Source: Leptospirales bacterium (lineage in GTDB: Bacteria > Spirochaetota > Leptospiria > Leptospirales > Leptospiraceae). From it: a stretch of DNA of 64,000 nucleotides. The notes beneath the pieces were generated by a model. The model made no database searches, was not told the origin of the DNA, and saw only the letters and a list, made by a program, of their open reading frames with translations. A program made the translations under genes and the position numbers. The stretch covers positions 18,447 through 82,446 of the forward strand of contig JAAFIR010000021.1 of NCBI GenBank assembly GCA_013297885.1, written 5' to 3'. Positions 37,282 through 48,562 of this stretch are shown piece after piece. Numbering within the stretch: the stretch's first letter is position 1; every line of letters begins with the position of its first letter.

Positions 37282-38914
37282 TATATTTTTAATTTCAATT
37301 AGTATTTTTGGTTCTCCAAAAGTAAGTCTCACAAAAAAAGAAGTTTTAAAAGGAGAACCACTTAATTTAGAAATTGAATATCGTGAAGAAGGTGAAATTG
37401 AATTTAAACAAAATTCATTTTCTGCTTCAGGTGTTGTGGCTGAATTTATTGGACAAGAAGATTCAATTAGCAATATCAATGGTCGGGTAACTCGAAAAAA
37501 AGTTTTTCGATTTAGAATTTTAACAAATAAAACTGGAACATTAAACACCCCAAGTATTACTTTTGAACAAGATGGTAATACCGAAACAATTGCACCAATT
37601 CCATTTAATGTTAAAAACGAAAAATACAAACCTAAACAAGAAAGTTTTACAGGGGATCCATTTTTTGATAAATTTTTTAGTGGAAATGGTATGGGAAATT
37701 TTACTGAAAATTTTCATACTGCTCCCACATCTGATGATTTTCAAATTCATTTTTTTCCAATGAAATCGAATCTATTTGTGGGTGAGTCCATTATTTCTTC
37801 TTTTAAAATTTATTATAAAAATTTACCTTCCCCTCCTTCAGTGCAAAGAAATATGGTGAAAGGAATTGAATTTCCTTTTTTTACCTTTGAACTTTTAGGA
37901 AATATGGAAATTAAAATTTCTCCAATTGAATATTTAGATGGTGTAGAATACAATACAATACCATACAACCAAGAAATTTATATCATAACTCCACTTCGTA
38001 AAGGTAAATTCCAGTTAGGTGAATCTGATTTTGTAATTCAAGGAGGGCTCGGAACTTATTTTCAACCAATTGAAAAAAAATCTCGAAAAAAAACTATCAT
38101 CGTTCGTGAACTTCCTCCAGCTCCTGAAAATTTTTCAGGCCAAATTGGAGAATACAAAGCAAGTGTAAATTTTACAAAAACAAATTCAAAAGAAGGTGAA
38201 GCAATTCCATTTGAACTAAAAATTTCTGGATATGGTGGACTTGGAAATTGGAAAGACCCCTTAAAAAAACTTTGTGAACAAAATTTATGTGCTGGTAAAA
38301 TTATTTATATTTCTGAATCAAAAACAAAACAAATTGCAAAACTAGATTATGGCGGATATGGTTACCAAACTGAAAATACTTTTAAATATTCCTTTATCCC
38401 TGAAAAAGAAGGAGAAATAAAATTACCCAATTTAATATTAAATTATTTTAATCCTTCTTCTGAAAATTATAAAAATATTTCTCTTGAATTTCCAAATTTA
38501 AAAATTGAAAAAGGAAATCCTTTTAGTATGGAAAAAGTTCCTTCAGGATTTATTTTATTTTGGAAATCTTGGGCGATTTATTTTTTAGGTCTTGGTTTTT
38601 TTGGTTTTGCAATTTATCTTGCTAAAGAAGAACTTTATGGAAGAGCAAAAGTCTATTTAGATAAACTCCAAATTTTTAGAGCTAAAACACCTGAAGAAAT
38701 TTTAAAATTTGATTCATTTATTGGAAATAAAAAAGGAACTTTACTTCGAGTTTTTTTAACTAACAAAGGACTAGCCAAGGCTAAAATCGAAGAAATTATT
38801 TTATTAAAAGCGAAAACAGAAAATTTGGAGACTCTATATGAGAACTCCAAAATTGAAGAAAAAAAATACTTAAATCAATTAATCAAAGATGTAGTTAAGG
38901 AGATCAAACTATGA
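37256..38914 (+). CDS. batD: BatD-like exported protein
   Basis: A 552-residue protein with a signal peptide ([15 protein letters not shown]). The BatD N-terminal pattern [18 protein letters not shown] is followed by tandem beta-sandwich regions (about 20-410). A membrane helix lies near 430-450 ([13 protein letters not shown]), with a cytoplasmic tail. BatD (oxygen tolerance) is normally encoded with MoxR, BatA and BatB; here only the TPR gene precedes it. The stop overlaps htpG (ATGA). Confidence 0.85.
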   Translation: MKVVKFFGSIFLISISIFGSPKVSLTKKEVLKGEPLNLEIEYREEGEIEFKQNSFSASGVVAEFIGQEDSISNINGRVTRKKVFRFRILTNKTGTLNTPSITFEQDGNTETIAPIPFNVKNEKYKPKQESFTGDPFFDKFFSGNGMGNFTENFHTAPTSDDFQIHFFPMKSNLFVGESIISSFKIYYKNLPSPPSVQRNMVKGIEFPFFTFELLGNMEIKISPIEYLDGVEYNTIPYNQEIYIITPLRKGKFQLGESDFVIQGGLGTYFQPIEKKSRKKTIIVRELPPAPENFSGQIGEYKASVNFTKTNSKEGEAIPFELKISGYGGLGNWKDPLKKLCEQNLCAGKIIYISESKTKQIAKLDYGGYGYQTENTFKYSFIPEKEGEIKLPNLILNYFNPSSENYKNISLEFPNLKIEKGNPFSMEKVPSGFILFWKSWAIYFLGLGFFGFAIYLAKEELYGRAKVYLDKLQIFRAKTPEEILKFDSFIGNKKGTLLRVFLTNKGLAKAKIEEIILLKAKTENLETLYENSKIEEKKYLNQLIKDVVKEIKL

Positions 38915-40728
38915 GTACTGAGTCTGGTAAAATTTCAGTCCAAACGGAAAATATTTTTCCGATTATTAAAAAATGGCTCTATTCAGAAAAAGATATTTTT
39001 TTGAGAGAGTTAATTTCAAATTCCACAGATGCAATTTCTAAACTAAAAAAAATTGCATTAACAGAAAGTTTTGAAGCCACGGAAGACTACAAAATCAAAA
39101 TTACATTCGACCAAGAAAAAAGAACTCTTTCCATTGAAGATAATGGAATTGGAATGAGTGCTGATGAAATTAAAAAATACATCAACCAAATTGCTTTTTC
39201 TGGTGCAGAAGATTTTATAAAAAAATATGAGAACGCTGACAACAAAGCAGGAATCATTGGACATTTTGGTCTTGGATTTTATTCTTCATTTATGGTTTCC
39301 ACAAAAGTTGTAATCGAAACCAAATCCTATAAAAAAGACGAATCAGCTGTTAAATGGGAATCTGAATCTGGTGTAGAATTTCAACTTTCCAAAATTGAAA
39401 AAGAAAACCGCGGAACAAAAATTACTCTTTTCTTGGATTCAGAATCTGGTGAATACCTAGACAAATGGAAATTAAAAGAGTTAGTAAAAAAATACTGTGA
39501 CTTTTTACCAGTTCCCATTTTAGTGGAAGAAGAAGAAGCAAACAAAAAAACTCCACTATGGTCATCAAGTCCATCTAGTCTGAAAAAAGAAGATTATAAT
39601 GAATTTTATAATTATCTTTTTCCATTTTCAGGAGAACCTCATTTTTATGTTCACTTAAATGTGGATTATCCATTTAGACTTCAAGGAATTTTGTACTTTC
39701 CAAAATTAAAACATGAACTAGATGCAGCAAAAAACGGAATCAAACTTTATTGCAATCATGTATTTGTCAGTGATGAAGCAAATGAATTAGTTCCTCAATT
39801 TTTAACAGTATTAAAAGGAACAATTGATATTCCAGATTTACCTTTAAACGTATCTCGTTCCTATCTTCAAACAGATCCTTTGGTGAAAAAAATTTCTTCT
39901 CATATCATCAAAAAAATTGCTGATCGTTTAGTTGATGATTTTAAAAAAGACCGAGATGCTTTTGAAAAAAACTGGGATGAAATTTCTTTATTTGTAAAAT
40001 ATGGAATCATCTCAGATGAAAAATTTTATGATGCCGCAAAGCCTTGTATCTTATTCAAATCTTCAAATGGAAATTTCACAACACTTGAAGAATACTTAGA
40101 GCGAAATAAAGAAAAAAATGAGAACAAAGTTTTTTATGCTCCTGAAGTTGAATCTAGTTCTTCGATGATGGAACTATTTAAATCTTCTGGTCTTGAAGCA
40201 GTTCTTGTGGACACAAGAATTGATTCTCATTTTATTCAATTCCTAGAAGGAAAAAATTCTGAAGTCAAATTCCAAAGAGTTGATTCTGAAATAACTGACC
40301 AAGTTGTCGATAAAACCGCAACAAATATTGTGGACGAAAATAACCAAACTGAGTCAGATAAGATTTTAGAATTTTTTAAAAGTTCACTAACTCGTGATGG
40401 TCTTGAAATTAAAGTTGAGTCTTTGAAGTCTGGTGAAGTTCCTTCTTTAATTATACTCCCTGAATACATGAGAAGGATTACAGAAATGAATCTTGGAATG
40501 AACCAAGACAAATCAGCTCTTCTAAAAAATCACACTTTGATTTTAAATGCAAATTCTAAATTAGTTAGAAATGCTTACCAAAAATCAAAAGGTTTAAATC
40601 CAGAAAAAGCAAATCTCATTGCAGAACATATTTATGATCTAGCAAGAGTTTCTTCTAAGATGCTAAGTGATTCTGAAATGGGAATTTTTTTAAAAAGAAG
40701 CACTTCGATTTTAGAAGATTTAACCTAA
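38911..40728 (+). CDS. htpG: Molecular chaperone HtpG (Hsp90)
   Basis: A 605-residue cytosolic Hsp90. The GHKL ATPase motifs are visible: [12 protein letters not shown], the D-N-G-I-G-M loop and [13 protein letters not shown]. The middle-domain arginine region (S-R-S-Y-L-Q-T-D-P) and the C-terminal dimerisation part are intact. Length is normal. It is coupled to batD by ATGA, an unusual place for a heat-shock gene, and no CIRCE element precedes it. A hairpin repeat follows 6 bases after its stop. Confidence 0.96.
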   Translation: MSTESGKISVQTENIFPIIKKWLYSEKDIFLRELISNSTDAISKLKKIALTESFEATEDYKIKITFDQEKRTLSIEDNGIGMSADEIKKYINQIAFSGAEDFIKKYENADNKAGIIGHFGLGFYSSFMVSTKVVIETKSYKKDESAVKWESESGVEFQLSKIEKENRGTKITLFLDSESGEYLDKWKLKELVKKYCDFLPVPILVEEEEANKKTPLWSSSPSSLKKEDYNEFYNYLFPFSGEPHFYVHLNVDYPFRLQGILYFPKLKHELDAAKNGIKLYCNHVFVSDEANELVPQFLTVLKGTIDIPDLPLNVSRSYLQTDPLVKKISSHIIKKIADRLVDDFKKDRDAFEKNWDEISLFVKYGIISDEKFYDAAKPCILFKSSNGNFTTLEEYLERNKEKNENKVFYAPEVESSSSMMELFKSSGLEAVLVDTRIDSHFIQFLEGKNSEVKFQRVDSEITDQVVDKTATNIVDENNQTESDKILEFFKSSLTRDGLEIKVESLKSGEVPSLIILPEYMRRITEMNLGMNQDKSALLKNHTLILNANSKLVRNAYQKSKGLNPEKANLIAEHIYDLARVSSKMLSDSEMGIFLKRSTSILEDLT

Positions 40729-40734
40729 TATTTT

Positions 40735-40920
40735 GGCGAATTTTTTTTCACCAAACATAGTAATAATCACAACTATGTTTGGTGAAAAAAAACGGGCTAA
40801 AACCTCCCTGCTCCTTCGGAGCACATAGCCAAGCTTTGCTTCAATCTTTTGCAAAAATACTTCATTAAAAAATCAATTTAATTCCAGCAAAAGTATTTCC
40901 GCTACAATCCCTTTTCGCTT
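40735..40920 (+). repeat. Composite hairpin repeat, copy F
   Basis: It starts GGCGAA immediately after htpG. Stem 1 is a 21-bp perfect pair (40741-40761 with 40772-40792) flanked by T and A runs. CGGGCT follows, then CTTCAATCTTTTGC, a spaced CAAAAGTATTT partner, and the end CTACAATCCCTTTTCGC. Stem 1 with its U run is a credible bidirectional terminator for htpG. In the remaining gap to 41115 I see nothing else. Confidence 0.85.
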
Positions 40921-41115
40921 GAATAGAAAAATTTTATTTTTATAAAAATAATTTATCTGATAAATAGTTTTTTTTTAGAATCCAATTTTTCAAATTTTAA
41001 TGATTTCTGATTTTAACTAAAAATTATAAATTAATTCGAATGATTTATAAAAATGACTTCAAATAATTTATAGAAATAGAATTTATGTTTTATTAAGTTT
41101 TTTAGTGAGTTTGTT

Positions 41116-41874
41116 TTGAAGTTAATTTTATTTATCTTATTTTTTGTCAATTGTAGTTCAACTCATAGAAAAGAACTCGCTACCCAATCTTCTGGAAGTT
41201 CAAATCAATTCAATAGTAAATTATCAGATGGAATTATAAATTCCAAAAATCAATTTGAACCAAAAAAAATAAATGTAACTAGCCAAAGAAAATTAATTAT
41301 TTATAATGCAGCAGTGAATATCAAAACTGATTCTGTTCAAAAAACAATTGAAAAAATTCAAGCCGAAACAGAAAAAATTGAAGGGATTATTTTAAAAATG
41401 AATTCTTATGGAAATATGATAATTAAAGTCCCATCAGAAAAATTAAAACCCTTCTTATTAAATCTAAAAAATTCTTCTAAAGAATATTCAGAAGAAATTT
41501 CTTCACAAGATGTTACAGAAGAATTTACTGATATTGGAATCCAACTAGATAATTTAAAAAAAGTTCGAGAAACTTATTTAGGAATTTTAAAAACAGCTAA
41601 AAATGTAGAAGAGATTTTAAAAGTCCAAGCTGAATTAAATCGAGTATCAGAAAGTATTGATAAGCTCGAAGGTAGAGCAAGATACTTAACAGATAAAACA
41701 GAATATTCCACAATAACAATCACAATATATTCAGAAAACAGAGCGATTGTCACAAAAGAAAAAGAATACAAACCTGGAATTTTGGGTTATCCATTTTATT
41801 ATTTATACAAAGGTCTGGGACTTGCTTTTAATGGTTTAATTTGGTTATTTATACAAGAAAAAGAAGAAAAATGA
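41116..41874 (+). CDS. DUF4349 lipoprotein
   Basis: A 252-residue lipoprotein starting at TTG with lipobox L-F-F-V-N-C. The DUF4349 core begins R-K-L-I-I-Y-N-A-A-V-N-I and includes I-I-K-V-P-S-E-K-L. A coiled-coil hairpin (about 125-190, containing V-Q-A-E-L-N-R-V-S-E-S-I-D-K-L-E-G-R) is followed by Y-S-T-I-T-I-T-I and a terminal hydrophobic helix. The family is associated with the cell envelope; no function is established. The stop overlaps the acetyltransferase start (ATGA). Confidence 0.85.
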   Translation: MKLILFILFFVNCSSTHRKELATQSSGSSNQFNSKLSDGIINSKNQFEPKKINVTSQRKLIIYNAAVNIKTDSVQKTIEKIQAETEKIEGIILKMNSYGNMIIKVPSEKLKPFLLNLKNSSKEYSEEISSQDVTEEFTDIGIQLDNLKKVRETYLGILKTAKNVEEILKVQAELNRVSESIDKLEGRARYLTDKTEYSTITITIYSENRAIVTKEKEYKPGILGYPFYYLYKGLGLAFNGLIWLFIQEKEEK

Positions 41875-42446
41875 AACTTGTAACCGAGAGATTAAATATC
41901 TTAGAAATCTCAGAACAAGATTTACCTTTTATCATTGAATTAAATTCAGACAAATTAGTAATGGAGTATTTTCCCAAAATACTATCGTCTGACGAGAGTA
42001 AAGCATATTTAGATAAATTAATTCATCATCAAAAAACATATGGATTTAGTATGTTTCCTTTATTTTTGAATTCTACAAATGAATTTGTTGGTTTAACAGG
42101 TCTTTTTAAACCAAGTTTTGAAACAGATTTCTCACATCATATCGAAATAGGTTGGAAAATTTTTCCAAAGTTTTGGGGAAAGGGTTTTGTAACTGAAGCT
42201 TCAAAAGCTTGTTTAAATTTTGCATTTAATCAATTAAACCAAGAAAAAATAATTTCATTCACTTCAAAAATAAATCTCAAATCTCAAAAAGTTATGGAAA
42301 GATTAAACATGAAATATGTAAAAAATTTTAATCATCCATTTTTAAAACCAAATTCACTTCTATCTGAACATGTTTTATTTGAACTTGAAAAAAAAGATTT
42401 TATGATACAGAATAATTTTGAAGTGAAAAAAAAATATGAGCAATGA
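41871..42446 (+). CDS. GNAT-family acetyltransferase (RimJ/RimL type)
   Basis: A 191-residue cytoplasmic acetyltransferase beginning M-K-L-V-T-E-R-L, the usual RimJ/L-like N-terminus. The acetyl-CoA loop reads F-W-G-K-G-F-V-T-E-A-S-K-A, with H-I-E-I-G-W-K-I before it and N-L-K-S-Q-K-V-M-E-R-L-N-M after it. I chose the ATG at 41871, overlapping the DUF4349 stop, over an upstream in-frame start at 41841. The substrate (ribosomal protein N-terminus or small molecule) is unknown. Confidence 0.85.
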   Translation: MKLVTERLNILEISEQDLPFIIELNSDKLVMEYFPKILSSDESKAYLDKLIHHQKTYGFSMFPLFLNSTNEFVGLTGLFKPSFETDFSHHIEIGWKIFPKFWGKGFVTEASKACLNFAFNQLNQEKIISFTSKINLKSQKVMERLNMKYVKNFNHPFLKPNSLLSEHVLFELEKKDFMIQNNFEVKKKYEQ

Positions 42447-42562
42447 TATTGTAAAAGAATTCAATTAAATTTTTGAAAAAAAATCGAAAAAAAATTATAT
42501 AAAACCCCTTTTAATCATTCAGGTTTTGATATTTCAAAAAATAAATCTTTTTTCAAAAAAAT

Positions 42563-44398
42563 TTAAACTCCAATTTTAAAACTATCTAAATCCAATTTGA
42601 TTTTTGAACTTTCAGAATTTAATTCTTCTACTTGAGATTTGATTTCTTCTAAAGAATCCAATTTCATTTTCATAGACGCTGAAACTTCTTCACCTGAAGC
42701 AGCTAACTCTTGGTTTACTTTTACAATTTTAGCGGTTAGTTCATTTACATGGATGATATTATTTTGGATTTCGTTTAATTCATTTGAAACCATGGTTGAT
42801 TCTTCTTCATTTACTTTGACTAATTGGACATTGCTAGAAATCACTGATCCAATTTTATCAATAATTTTTGAAAGGCTTTTGCTTGAATTATTTGTCAGTT
42901 TAATTTGAGAAACTGAATTTGAAATTTCCAGTGTAATATCTTGTATCACTCTAGAAATTTGTTCTGTTGCTTTTACTGTTTGAATGGATAAATTTCCAAC
43001 CTCATCAGCTACAACAGAAAATCCTTTTCCATGTTCACCAGCTCTTGCTGATTCAATAGCTGCATTTAATGCAAGTAAACTAGTTTGTTTTGAAATATCT
43101 TTTACTGAATTTAAAACTAATTGGATTTCTCTCGATTTTTCGGATAAAATTTCAGTAGCTTTTGCAGTTTCTTCCAATTGTTTTGTGATAATTTTTAATT
43201 CTTGGTTTGCTTTTGTTAGTTCTGATGTAGCTGAGGTAATTTCAATAAATAAAGTTTTTGAATTATTGGAATTATTTTTGGAAAGATTTGCTGAATGAAT
43301 AATTTTTAATTTAGACTCATTCATCATTAAATTAATAGATTCAGTATAAGTCATCATTCTAGTTGTCTCATCTGCAACAGAATTTGTAGCATGAGAAACT
43401 TCTGACATAGATTCTTTTGCATTTTGAATTGCTTTTTCTAAAGAAATAGAAAGAACATTTACTTTATTTGAATTTTTTAAAAAAGATAAAAAAATTCCTT
43501 TGATATTATTTGTAAATGAATTAAATTCAGTAGCTAGACTTCTAATTTCATTATCCACATCAGTTTCTAGAATTTTAGTTAAGTCTTTTCTTTTACTAAT
43601 CTCTTTAATATCTCCCGTGAAATGTAAAATGGGAATAGTTACCATTTTGTGAATTAAATAAAAACAATAAATCAAAATGATTACTAAAAAAGTAATTGCT
43701 CCTAAAGTGATATTTAATAATAAATTTTGTTTTGATTTATTATCTAAAACTTCTTTGTTTGTTCTGTTTTCTAAAAATATATAAAACTCATCAATTGGTT
43801 TCATAATATTAAATTTATCTGAATGGTATTTTTCATCATGTAAAATTCTTTTTGAAAATTCTGAAAGACTTTCACCTGGTTTAATTAAATCTTTTGCATC
43901 CTGTTCAATTTTGCCTTCAGTTGCACTCATTGCAATTTCTTCAGTGCGAACTAAAGCATCAGAATTTTTTTTGGCTTGTTCCAAATATTGAAATTCTTGT
44001 TCTGAAAAACCTTTTTCTTTCATTAAATCAGTTAGTTGTTTTGAAACTGAAGAATCTGGTCTTGGTTTTTCTTTTTTTACAGTATAAAAATCCCAATAAA
44101 TTCGATTGTATTTTTGAGGTCTTGGTTTTTTTCCATTACGAATATCTAATATATCAAAAAAATATTTTTTGTATTTTTCTTCACCAGTCATCGAGTAAGT
44201 TCTCATCAGTCTAGTCAAATCATCAGAGCTTTGTCTAAGCTCATCAGCAAGAAGATAAGATTCAAATTTTTTGTTTTGACTTTCGTACAAAGTGGACTGA
44301 TTTAAAAAAAGTAAAATCACTAATACTCCCAAAACAAAAATAACTGTAGTGAGAAAAACAAAACTGATTAACATAGTTTTTCTGATAGATAGATTCAT
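42563..44398 (-). CDS. Methyl-accepting chemotaxis protein
   Basis: A 611-residue chemoreceptor with GGAGAG before its ATG. Helix 1 lies at about 10-32, a helical extracytoplasmic sensor (about 33-225) contains [12 protein letters not shown], helix 2 at about 228-250, and HAMP at about 252-305. The signalling hairpin tip is [18 protein letters not shown]. It follows the porin-like gene by 9 bases, so the two form an operon and may sense a solute taken up by that porin. Confidence 0.92.
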   Translation of the reverse strand: MNLSIRKTMLISFVFLTTVIFVLGVLVILLFLNQSTLYESQNKKFESYLLADELRQSSDDLTRLMRTYSMTGEEKYKKYFFDILDIRNGKKPRPQKYNRIYWDFYTVKKEKPRPDSSVSKQLTDLMKEKGFSEQEFQYLEQAKKNSDALVRTEEIAMSATEGKIEQDAKDLIKPGESLSEFSKRILHDEKYHSDKFNIMKPIDEFYIFLENRTNKEVLDNKSKQNLLLNITLGAITFLVIILIYCFYLIHKMVTIPILHFTGDIKEISKRKDLTKILETDVDNEIRSLATEFNSFTNNIKGIFLSFLKNSNKVNVLSISLEKAIQNAKESMSEVSHATNSVADETTRMMTYTESINLMMNESKLKIIHSANLSKNNSNNSKTLFIEITSATSELTKANQELKIITKQLEETAKATEILSEKSREIQLVLNSVKDISKQTSLLALNAAIESARAGEHGKGFSVVADEVGNLSIQTVKATEQISRVIQDITLEISNSVSQIKLTNNSSKSLSKIIDKIGSVISSNVQLVKVNEEESTMVSNELNEIQNNIIHVNELTAKIVKVNQELAASGEEVSASMKMKLDSLEEIKSQVEELNSESSKIKLDLDSFKIGV

Positions 44399-44407
44399 AT
44401 TCTCTCC

Positions 44408-46288
44408 TTAAAAAGTTTGCATTGCTCCAGCACGAATCAAATGTGTATGTGGTTTGTTTCCTGCATCATAATGAATTGTATCAGCAAGAGGTCTAATGTT
44501 TGAAGATGAATAATTATTTGGGAAATAAAAATAATGTCCAAATCCTTTTACATTAGGGTCATCACGATATTCAGTTTCAGTAAATTGGTAGTATACAAAC
44601 AATTTAAAATTTCCTTCAAATTTACGAGCAATACTTCCACCTATTGTGCTGTTTTTATAGACAGAACCCATTTGTGAATCACCCCAAATGTTAGGAGAAC
44701 CACTTTGTGAAGCTAAGCCACCGACATTCCCTGCAAAGTCATTTCCTCTTGAACCAAATGCTGAAACATTATTATTTGTATTTCTGATTTGAGTTCTTGA
44801 AGCAAAAGAGCCACCACTAGTTATTACTTGCCCTGCTAAAAACACTGCTTCATATTTTTCATTAACATCCCATTTTAAACTAAACCATATTCCTACTTCA
44901 GAAAAAGATTTAATATAAGTTCTATTATATATTGGAGAAAATCTTTGCGAAACACCACTGACTTGTGCAAAATCTCCATTAGAAATAAATTCTCTTCCAT
45001 CTGGCAAAGTATTTGTGACAATAGCTCTATCAGCAACTGTAAATGACCTTGCAGCAGAAGTTGCAAGCAAACTTAAATTGTCCATATTTTTTCCGAAATG
45101 AAATTCTGATTTTAATTCTAAATTGGAAGTAAATTTTCTTAACCAACCAAATGACAAACCTTGTGAATCAAGATAAACTTTTTTTTCATTAATATTAAAA
45201 CTATCGTAATTTCGATTTAAATATCTTGCACCATCATTTGGATCATAATGTAATAAACTCGCATAAATTCCAGAAACATAAATTTTTGTTTTATCTGAAG
45301 GAAGGTATTCAAATTGAAATGCAAATGTTGGGTATTTACTTCTTTCTATATTATTCTGAACATTTGGATTGATATTGATATTTGGATTACCAAGTGAATA
45401 TCTCAAATTTAATTTTTCAGTGAGAGAATGTTTTAAACCAATTTGTTCTCTAAACCATCCAATGTTCCCTGAACCAAGTAATCCAGAAATGATATTGTAT
45501 GTGTCGGGATAAAGTGGTGAAAAAATATCCCATTTTTGTCCTGCAAATAATTCTAATTTTGAACTAAATTTATATTCAATATAAGCTTGAACAATTCTTG
45601 GATTAGATGCTGGTCCACCATTTCCTTTGTTTATATCCATCAAATCAAATTGAATTACAGATTCTAAATTTTTTCCAAACTTGGGATTAAATCCAATTGA
45701 AGTTTCTCTCATGGAAAATAAACTTCTTGGCTCACGATCATCATTTTGTACAATTCTTTTTGCTTGGTTTGGAGCAGTTAAATTTTCTCTTCCAAAAGAC
45801 AACATTGCTCTATCGGAATGTACAAAGTCAGCTTTGATAAAACCAAATATGCCAACTTTTACCTCAGCCAAATCCATTTTGATTTCTGTTTGATTTGGTT
45901 TTTCAACATAAGTATTTTTGGGTTCAGTTTTTTCTTCTGTACTCAATTTTTTTGGTTCATTGGTAATTTCTTTTTTTTCTTCAGGAGTTTCTTTTTTTGT
46001 TTCAGCTGGAGTTGGTTCTTGTTCGATTTTTTTTTCTGTAGATTTACTTTCTTGTTCAGTTGGTTTTATTTCAGTTTCATTAGAATTAATTTCTTTTGCA
46101 GCTTCTTTATTTTCTAAAATTGATTCTGAACCAGTTTCTGATTTTGATTCAACTTGAGTTAATTTTGAAGCTGATTTTTTTTCTTTTAAAATTGGTTCAA
46201 CTATTCTTTTTGGCTTTTTTTTTCCTTTGGTTTCAGCATATAAAATTATACTGATCTGGAATAAAATAAAAATTAATATTTTGCTCAT
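44408..46288 (-). CDS. Porin-like outer-membrane protein (DcaP-like)
   Basis: A 626-residue exported protein with a signal peptide (I-L-I-F-I-L-F-Q-I-S-I-I-L-Y-A). An N-terminal Lys/Glu/Pro/Thr-rich linker of about 110 residues is followed by a barrel domain starting V-G-I-F-G-F-I-K-A-D-F. It contains G-Q-K-W-D-I-F-S-P-L-Y-P-D-T and ends in A-G-A-M-Q-T-F (terminal Phe). The motif set resembles DcaP/trimeric porins. The charged linker may span toward peptidoglycan. Upstream partner of the chemoreceptor gene. Confidence 0.78.
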   Translation of the reverse strand: MSKILIFILFQISIILYAETKGKKKPKRIVEPILKEKKSASKLTQVESKSETGSESILENKEAAKEINSNETEIKPTEQESKSTEKKIEQEPTPAETKKETPEEKKEITNEPKKLSTEEKTEPKNTYVEKPNQTEIKMDLAEVKVGIFGFIKADFVHSDRAMLSFGRENLTAPNQAKRIVQNDDREPRSLFSMRETSIGFNPKFGKNLESVIQFDLMDINKGNGGPASNPRIVQAYIEYKFSSKLELFAGQKWDIFSPLYPDTYNIISGLLGSGNIGWFREQIGLKHSLTEKLNLRYSLGNPNININPNVQNNIERSKYPTFAFQFEYLPSDKTKIYVSGIYASLLHYDPNDGARYLNRNYDSFNINEKKVYLDSQGLSFGWLRKFTSNLELKSEFHFGKNMDNLSLLATSAARSFTVADRAIVTNTLPDGREFISNGDFAQVSGVSQRFSPIYNRTYIKSFSEVGIWFSLKWDVNEKYEAVFLAGQVITSGGSFASRTQIRNTNNNVSAFGSRGNDFAGNVGGLASQSGSPNIWGDSQMGSVYKNSTIGGSIARKFEGNFKLFVYYQFTETEYRDDPNVKGFGHYFYFPNNYSSSNIRPLADTIHYDAGNKPHTHLIRAGAMQTF

Positions 46289-46501
46289 TAGATTGTCTCT
46301 TTAATTGGAATTTTTGGACAATTTTAATTTCCTCTTAAATAAAAGAAAGCCAAAAATTCGCATAACCAGAATTAAATTATTTTGAAAATTTATTAAATTC
46401 AAAACTATTTTTTCTAAGTTTAATTGGATTTGTTAATGATTTTTTTTGTAATTTTTCTTTTTCCTTATTTTAAAAAAGTCAAATGACTATAGGTATCAAT
46501 T

Positions 46502-48562
46502 TTGAATTCAAACAACAAACCAAATAAATTAATCAACGAAAAAAGCCCTTACTTATTACAACATGCATATAATCCAGTAAATTGGTTTGCATGGGGTGAA
46601 GAAGCTTTTGAAAAAGCAAAACAGGAAGATAAATTAATTTTACTTTCAATTGGTTATGCAACTTGTCATTGGTGTCATGTGATGGAGCGTGAATCTTTTG
46701 AAGATGAAAATACTGCTGCTGTGATGAATGAAAATTTTGTTTCGATAAAACTAGATAGAGAAGAAAGACCAGACATAGATAAAATTTATATGGATGCACT
46801 TCATGCAATGAACCAACAAGGTGGCTGGCCTTTAAATATGTTTCTTACACCAGATAGAAAACCAATAGCTGGTGGAACTTATTTTCCTCCTATCGAGAAG
46901 TATGGTAGAAAAAGTTTTATTGAAGTAATGACAATTATTTCAGATATGTGGAAAACTAGACGTGATGAATTGATTCAATCTTCAGAGTCGATTGTGGAAT
47001 ATTTAAAACAAGAAGAGCTTGCACCAAATTCGAAAAAACTTCCATCTCTTGATTCATTTGATAATGCTTATAAAAGTTTTAATAATTATTTTGATACAAC
47101 TTATTATGGTTTTAAAACTAATATGGTGAATAAATTTCCACCAAGTATGGGACTTTCTTTTTTAATGCATTATGGATTTCATAAAAAAAATAATCATGCA
47201 GTTGAAATGACTGATAAAACTTTACAAGCAATGAAAAAAGGTGGAATTTATGACCAAGTCGGTGGGGGAATTTGTCGTTATGCGACAGATCAGGAATGGC
47301 TTGTTCCACATTTTGAAAAAATGCTTTATGATAATTCTTTGTATTTGATTTCACTTGCTGAATTTTATTCGATAACCAAAGAAGAATTTTTTAAAGAAGC
47401 TTATTATGATATTATTACTTATCTACATCGAGATATGAAATTGGAATCGGGTGGAATTGCTTCAGCTGAAGATGCAGATTCAGAAGGAGAAGAAGGAAAA
47501 TTTTATGTTTGGGAGATTGAGGAATTTAGAAAAATTTGCACAGAAGATTCAAAAATTTTAGAAAAGTTTTGGAATGTGACAGAAAGCGGAAATTTTGAAC
47601 ATCATACTATTTTAAATGAAAATTTTCATGAAGATTTTTTATCTCTAAACGGATTAGATAAAGAAAAATTTAATGAAATCTTAATTAAGAACAAAGCAAA
47701 ATTATTAGAAGTTCGTTCTAAAAGAATTCGTCCTTTAAGAGATGACAAAGTTTTAACTTCTTGGAATTGTCTTTATATTCGGGCTTTGGCTATTGGTTCT
47801 ATGATTTTTCAAGATGAAAAACTTTTGGATGAAGCTAAAATTACTTACCAATTTTTGGAAAATAAACTAATTGATGAAAATAAAAGACTTCTAAGACGTT
47901 TTAGAGAAAACGAATCTAGATTTAAAGCATACCTTACTGATTACGCAGAATTTATCCAAGCAAGTTTGTTTTTATATTTTTCATCGTTTAATACTGATTA
48001 TGTGAAAAAAGCAAAATTTTTTATGGATGAAACAATTCGTCTTTTTCTTTCACCAAATGGTGCTTTTTTTGATACAGGTTCTGATTCAGAAGAACTAATT
48101 CGCAGATCGATTGATGGGTATGATGGAGTTGAACCTTCGGGAAATTCTTCGATTTCTTTTTGTTTGAATTTGTTTTTATCTCTTGGAATTGAAACTGATA
48201 AATATGAAAATTTAATTGAATCATTATTCCAATTTTTTTCAGAAGATATTGAAAAAAGAGGAATTTCTTATCCATATATGTTAAAGTCTTATTTGTATTA
48301 TACTACTAACACAAAACAAATTGTTGTTACTGGAAAAAAAGAAGATACTGATGTAAAAAAAGTGTTGGAATATTTTAAAACGAATTATTTTCCAAATACG
48401 ATTTTAATTTATCACGATGGAAACAAAGATTCTGAAAGTATAGTTCCAATTTTAAAAGATAAATATATTTCAGATGAATGCAAAATTTATATTTGCGAAA
48501 ATCAAACTTGCAGTTTACCAATAAATTCTCTAGAAGAGTTAAAAAATAGGAGCCCAAACTAA
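46502..48562 (+). CDS. DUF255 thioredoxin-fold protein (YyaL/SSP411-like)
   Basis: A 686-residue cytoplasmic protein starting at TTG. It has the DUF255 N-terminus ([17 protein letters not shown]), the C55-H-W-C58-H-V-M redox-type motif, R-P-D-I-D-K-I-Y and [11 protein letters not shown], followed by a long (alpha/alpha)6-like domain (about 190-600). Full family length. The homologues' reaction is unknown; they pair a thioredoxin fold with a glycosidase-like toroid. It converges on the PP2C gene with a 4-base overlap. Confidence 0.92.
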   Translation: MNSNNKPNKLINEKSPYLLQHAYNPVNWFAWGEEAFEKAKQEDKLILLSIGYATCHWCHVMERESFEDENTAAVMNENFVSIKLDREERPDIDKIYMDALHAMNQQGGWPLNMFLTPDRKPIAGGTYFPPIEKYGRKSFIEVMTIISDMWKTRRDELIQSSESIVEYLKQEELAPNSKKLPSLDSFDNAYKSFNNYFDTTYYGFKTNMVNKFPPSMGLSFLMHYGFHKKNNHAVEMTDKTLQAMKKGGIYDQVGGGICRYATDQEWLVPHFEKMLYDNSLYLISLAEFYSITKEEFFKEAYYDIITYLHRDMKLESGGIASAEDADSEGEEGKFYVWEIEEFRKICTEDSKILEKFWNVTESGNFEHHTILNENFHEDFLSLNGLDKEKFNEILIKNKAKLLEVRSKRIRPLRDDKVLTSWNCLYIRALAIGSMIFQDEKLLDEAKITYQFLENKLIDENKRLLRRFRENESRFKAYLTDYAEFIQASLFLYFSSFNTDYVKKAKFFMDETIRLFLSPNGAFFDTGSDSEELIRRSIDGYDGVEPSGNSSISFCLNLFLSLGIETDKYENLIESLFQFFSEDIEKRGISYPYMLKSYLYYTTNTKQIVVTGKKEDTDVKKVLEYFKTNYFPNTILIYHDGNKDSESIVPILKDKYISDECKIYICENQTCSLPINSLEELKNRSPN

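Noticed and set aside
45681..46157. Plus-strand frames opposite the porin-like linker
   Set aside because: Shadows of the Lys/Glu-rich coding on the minus strand; repetitive Phe/Ser composition.
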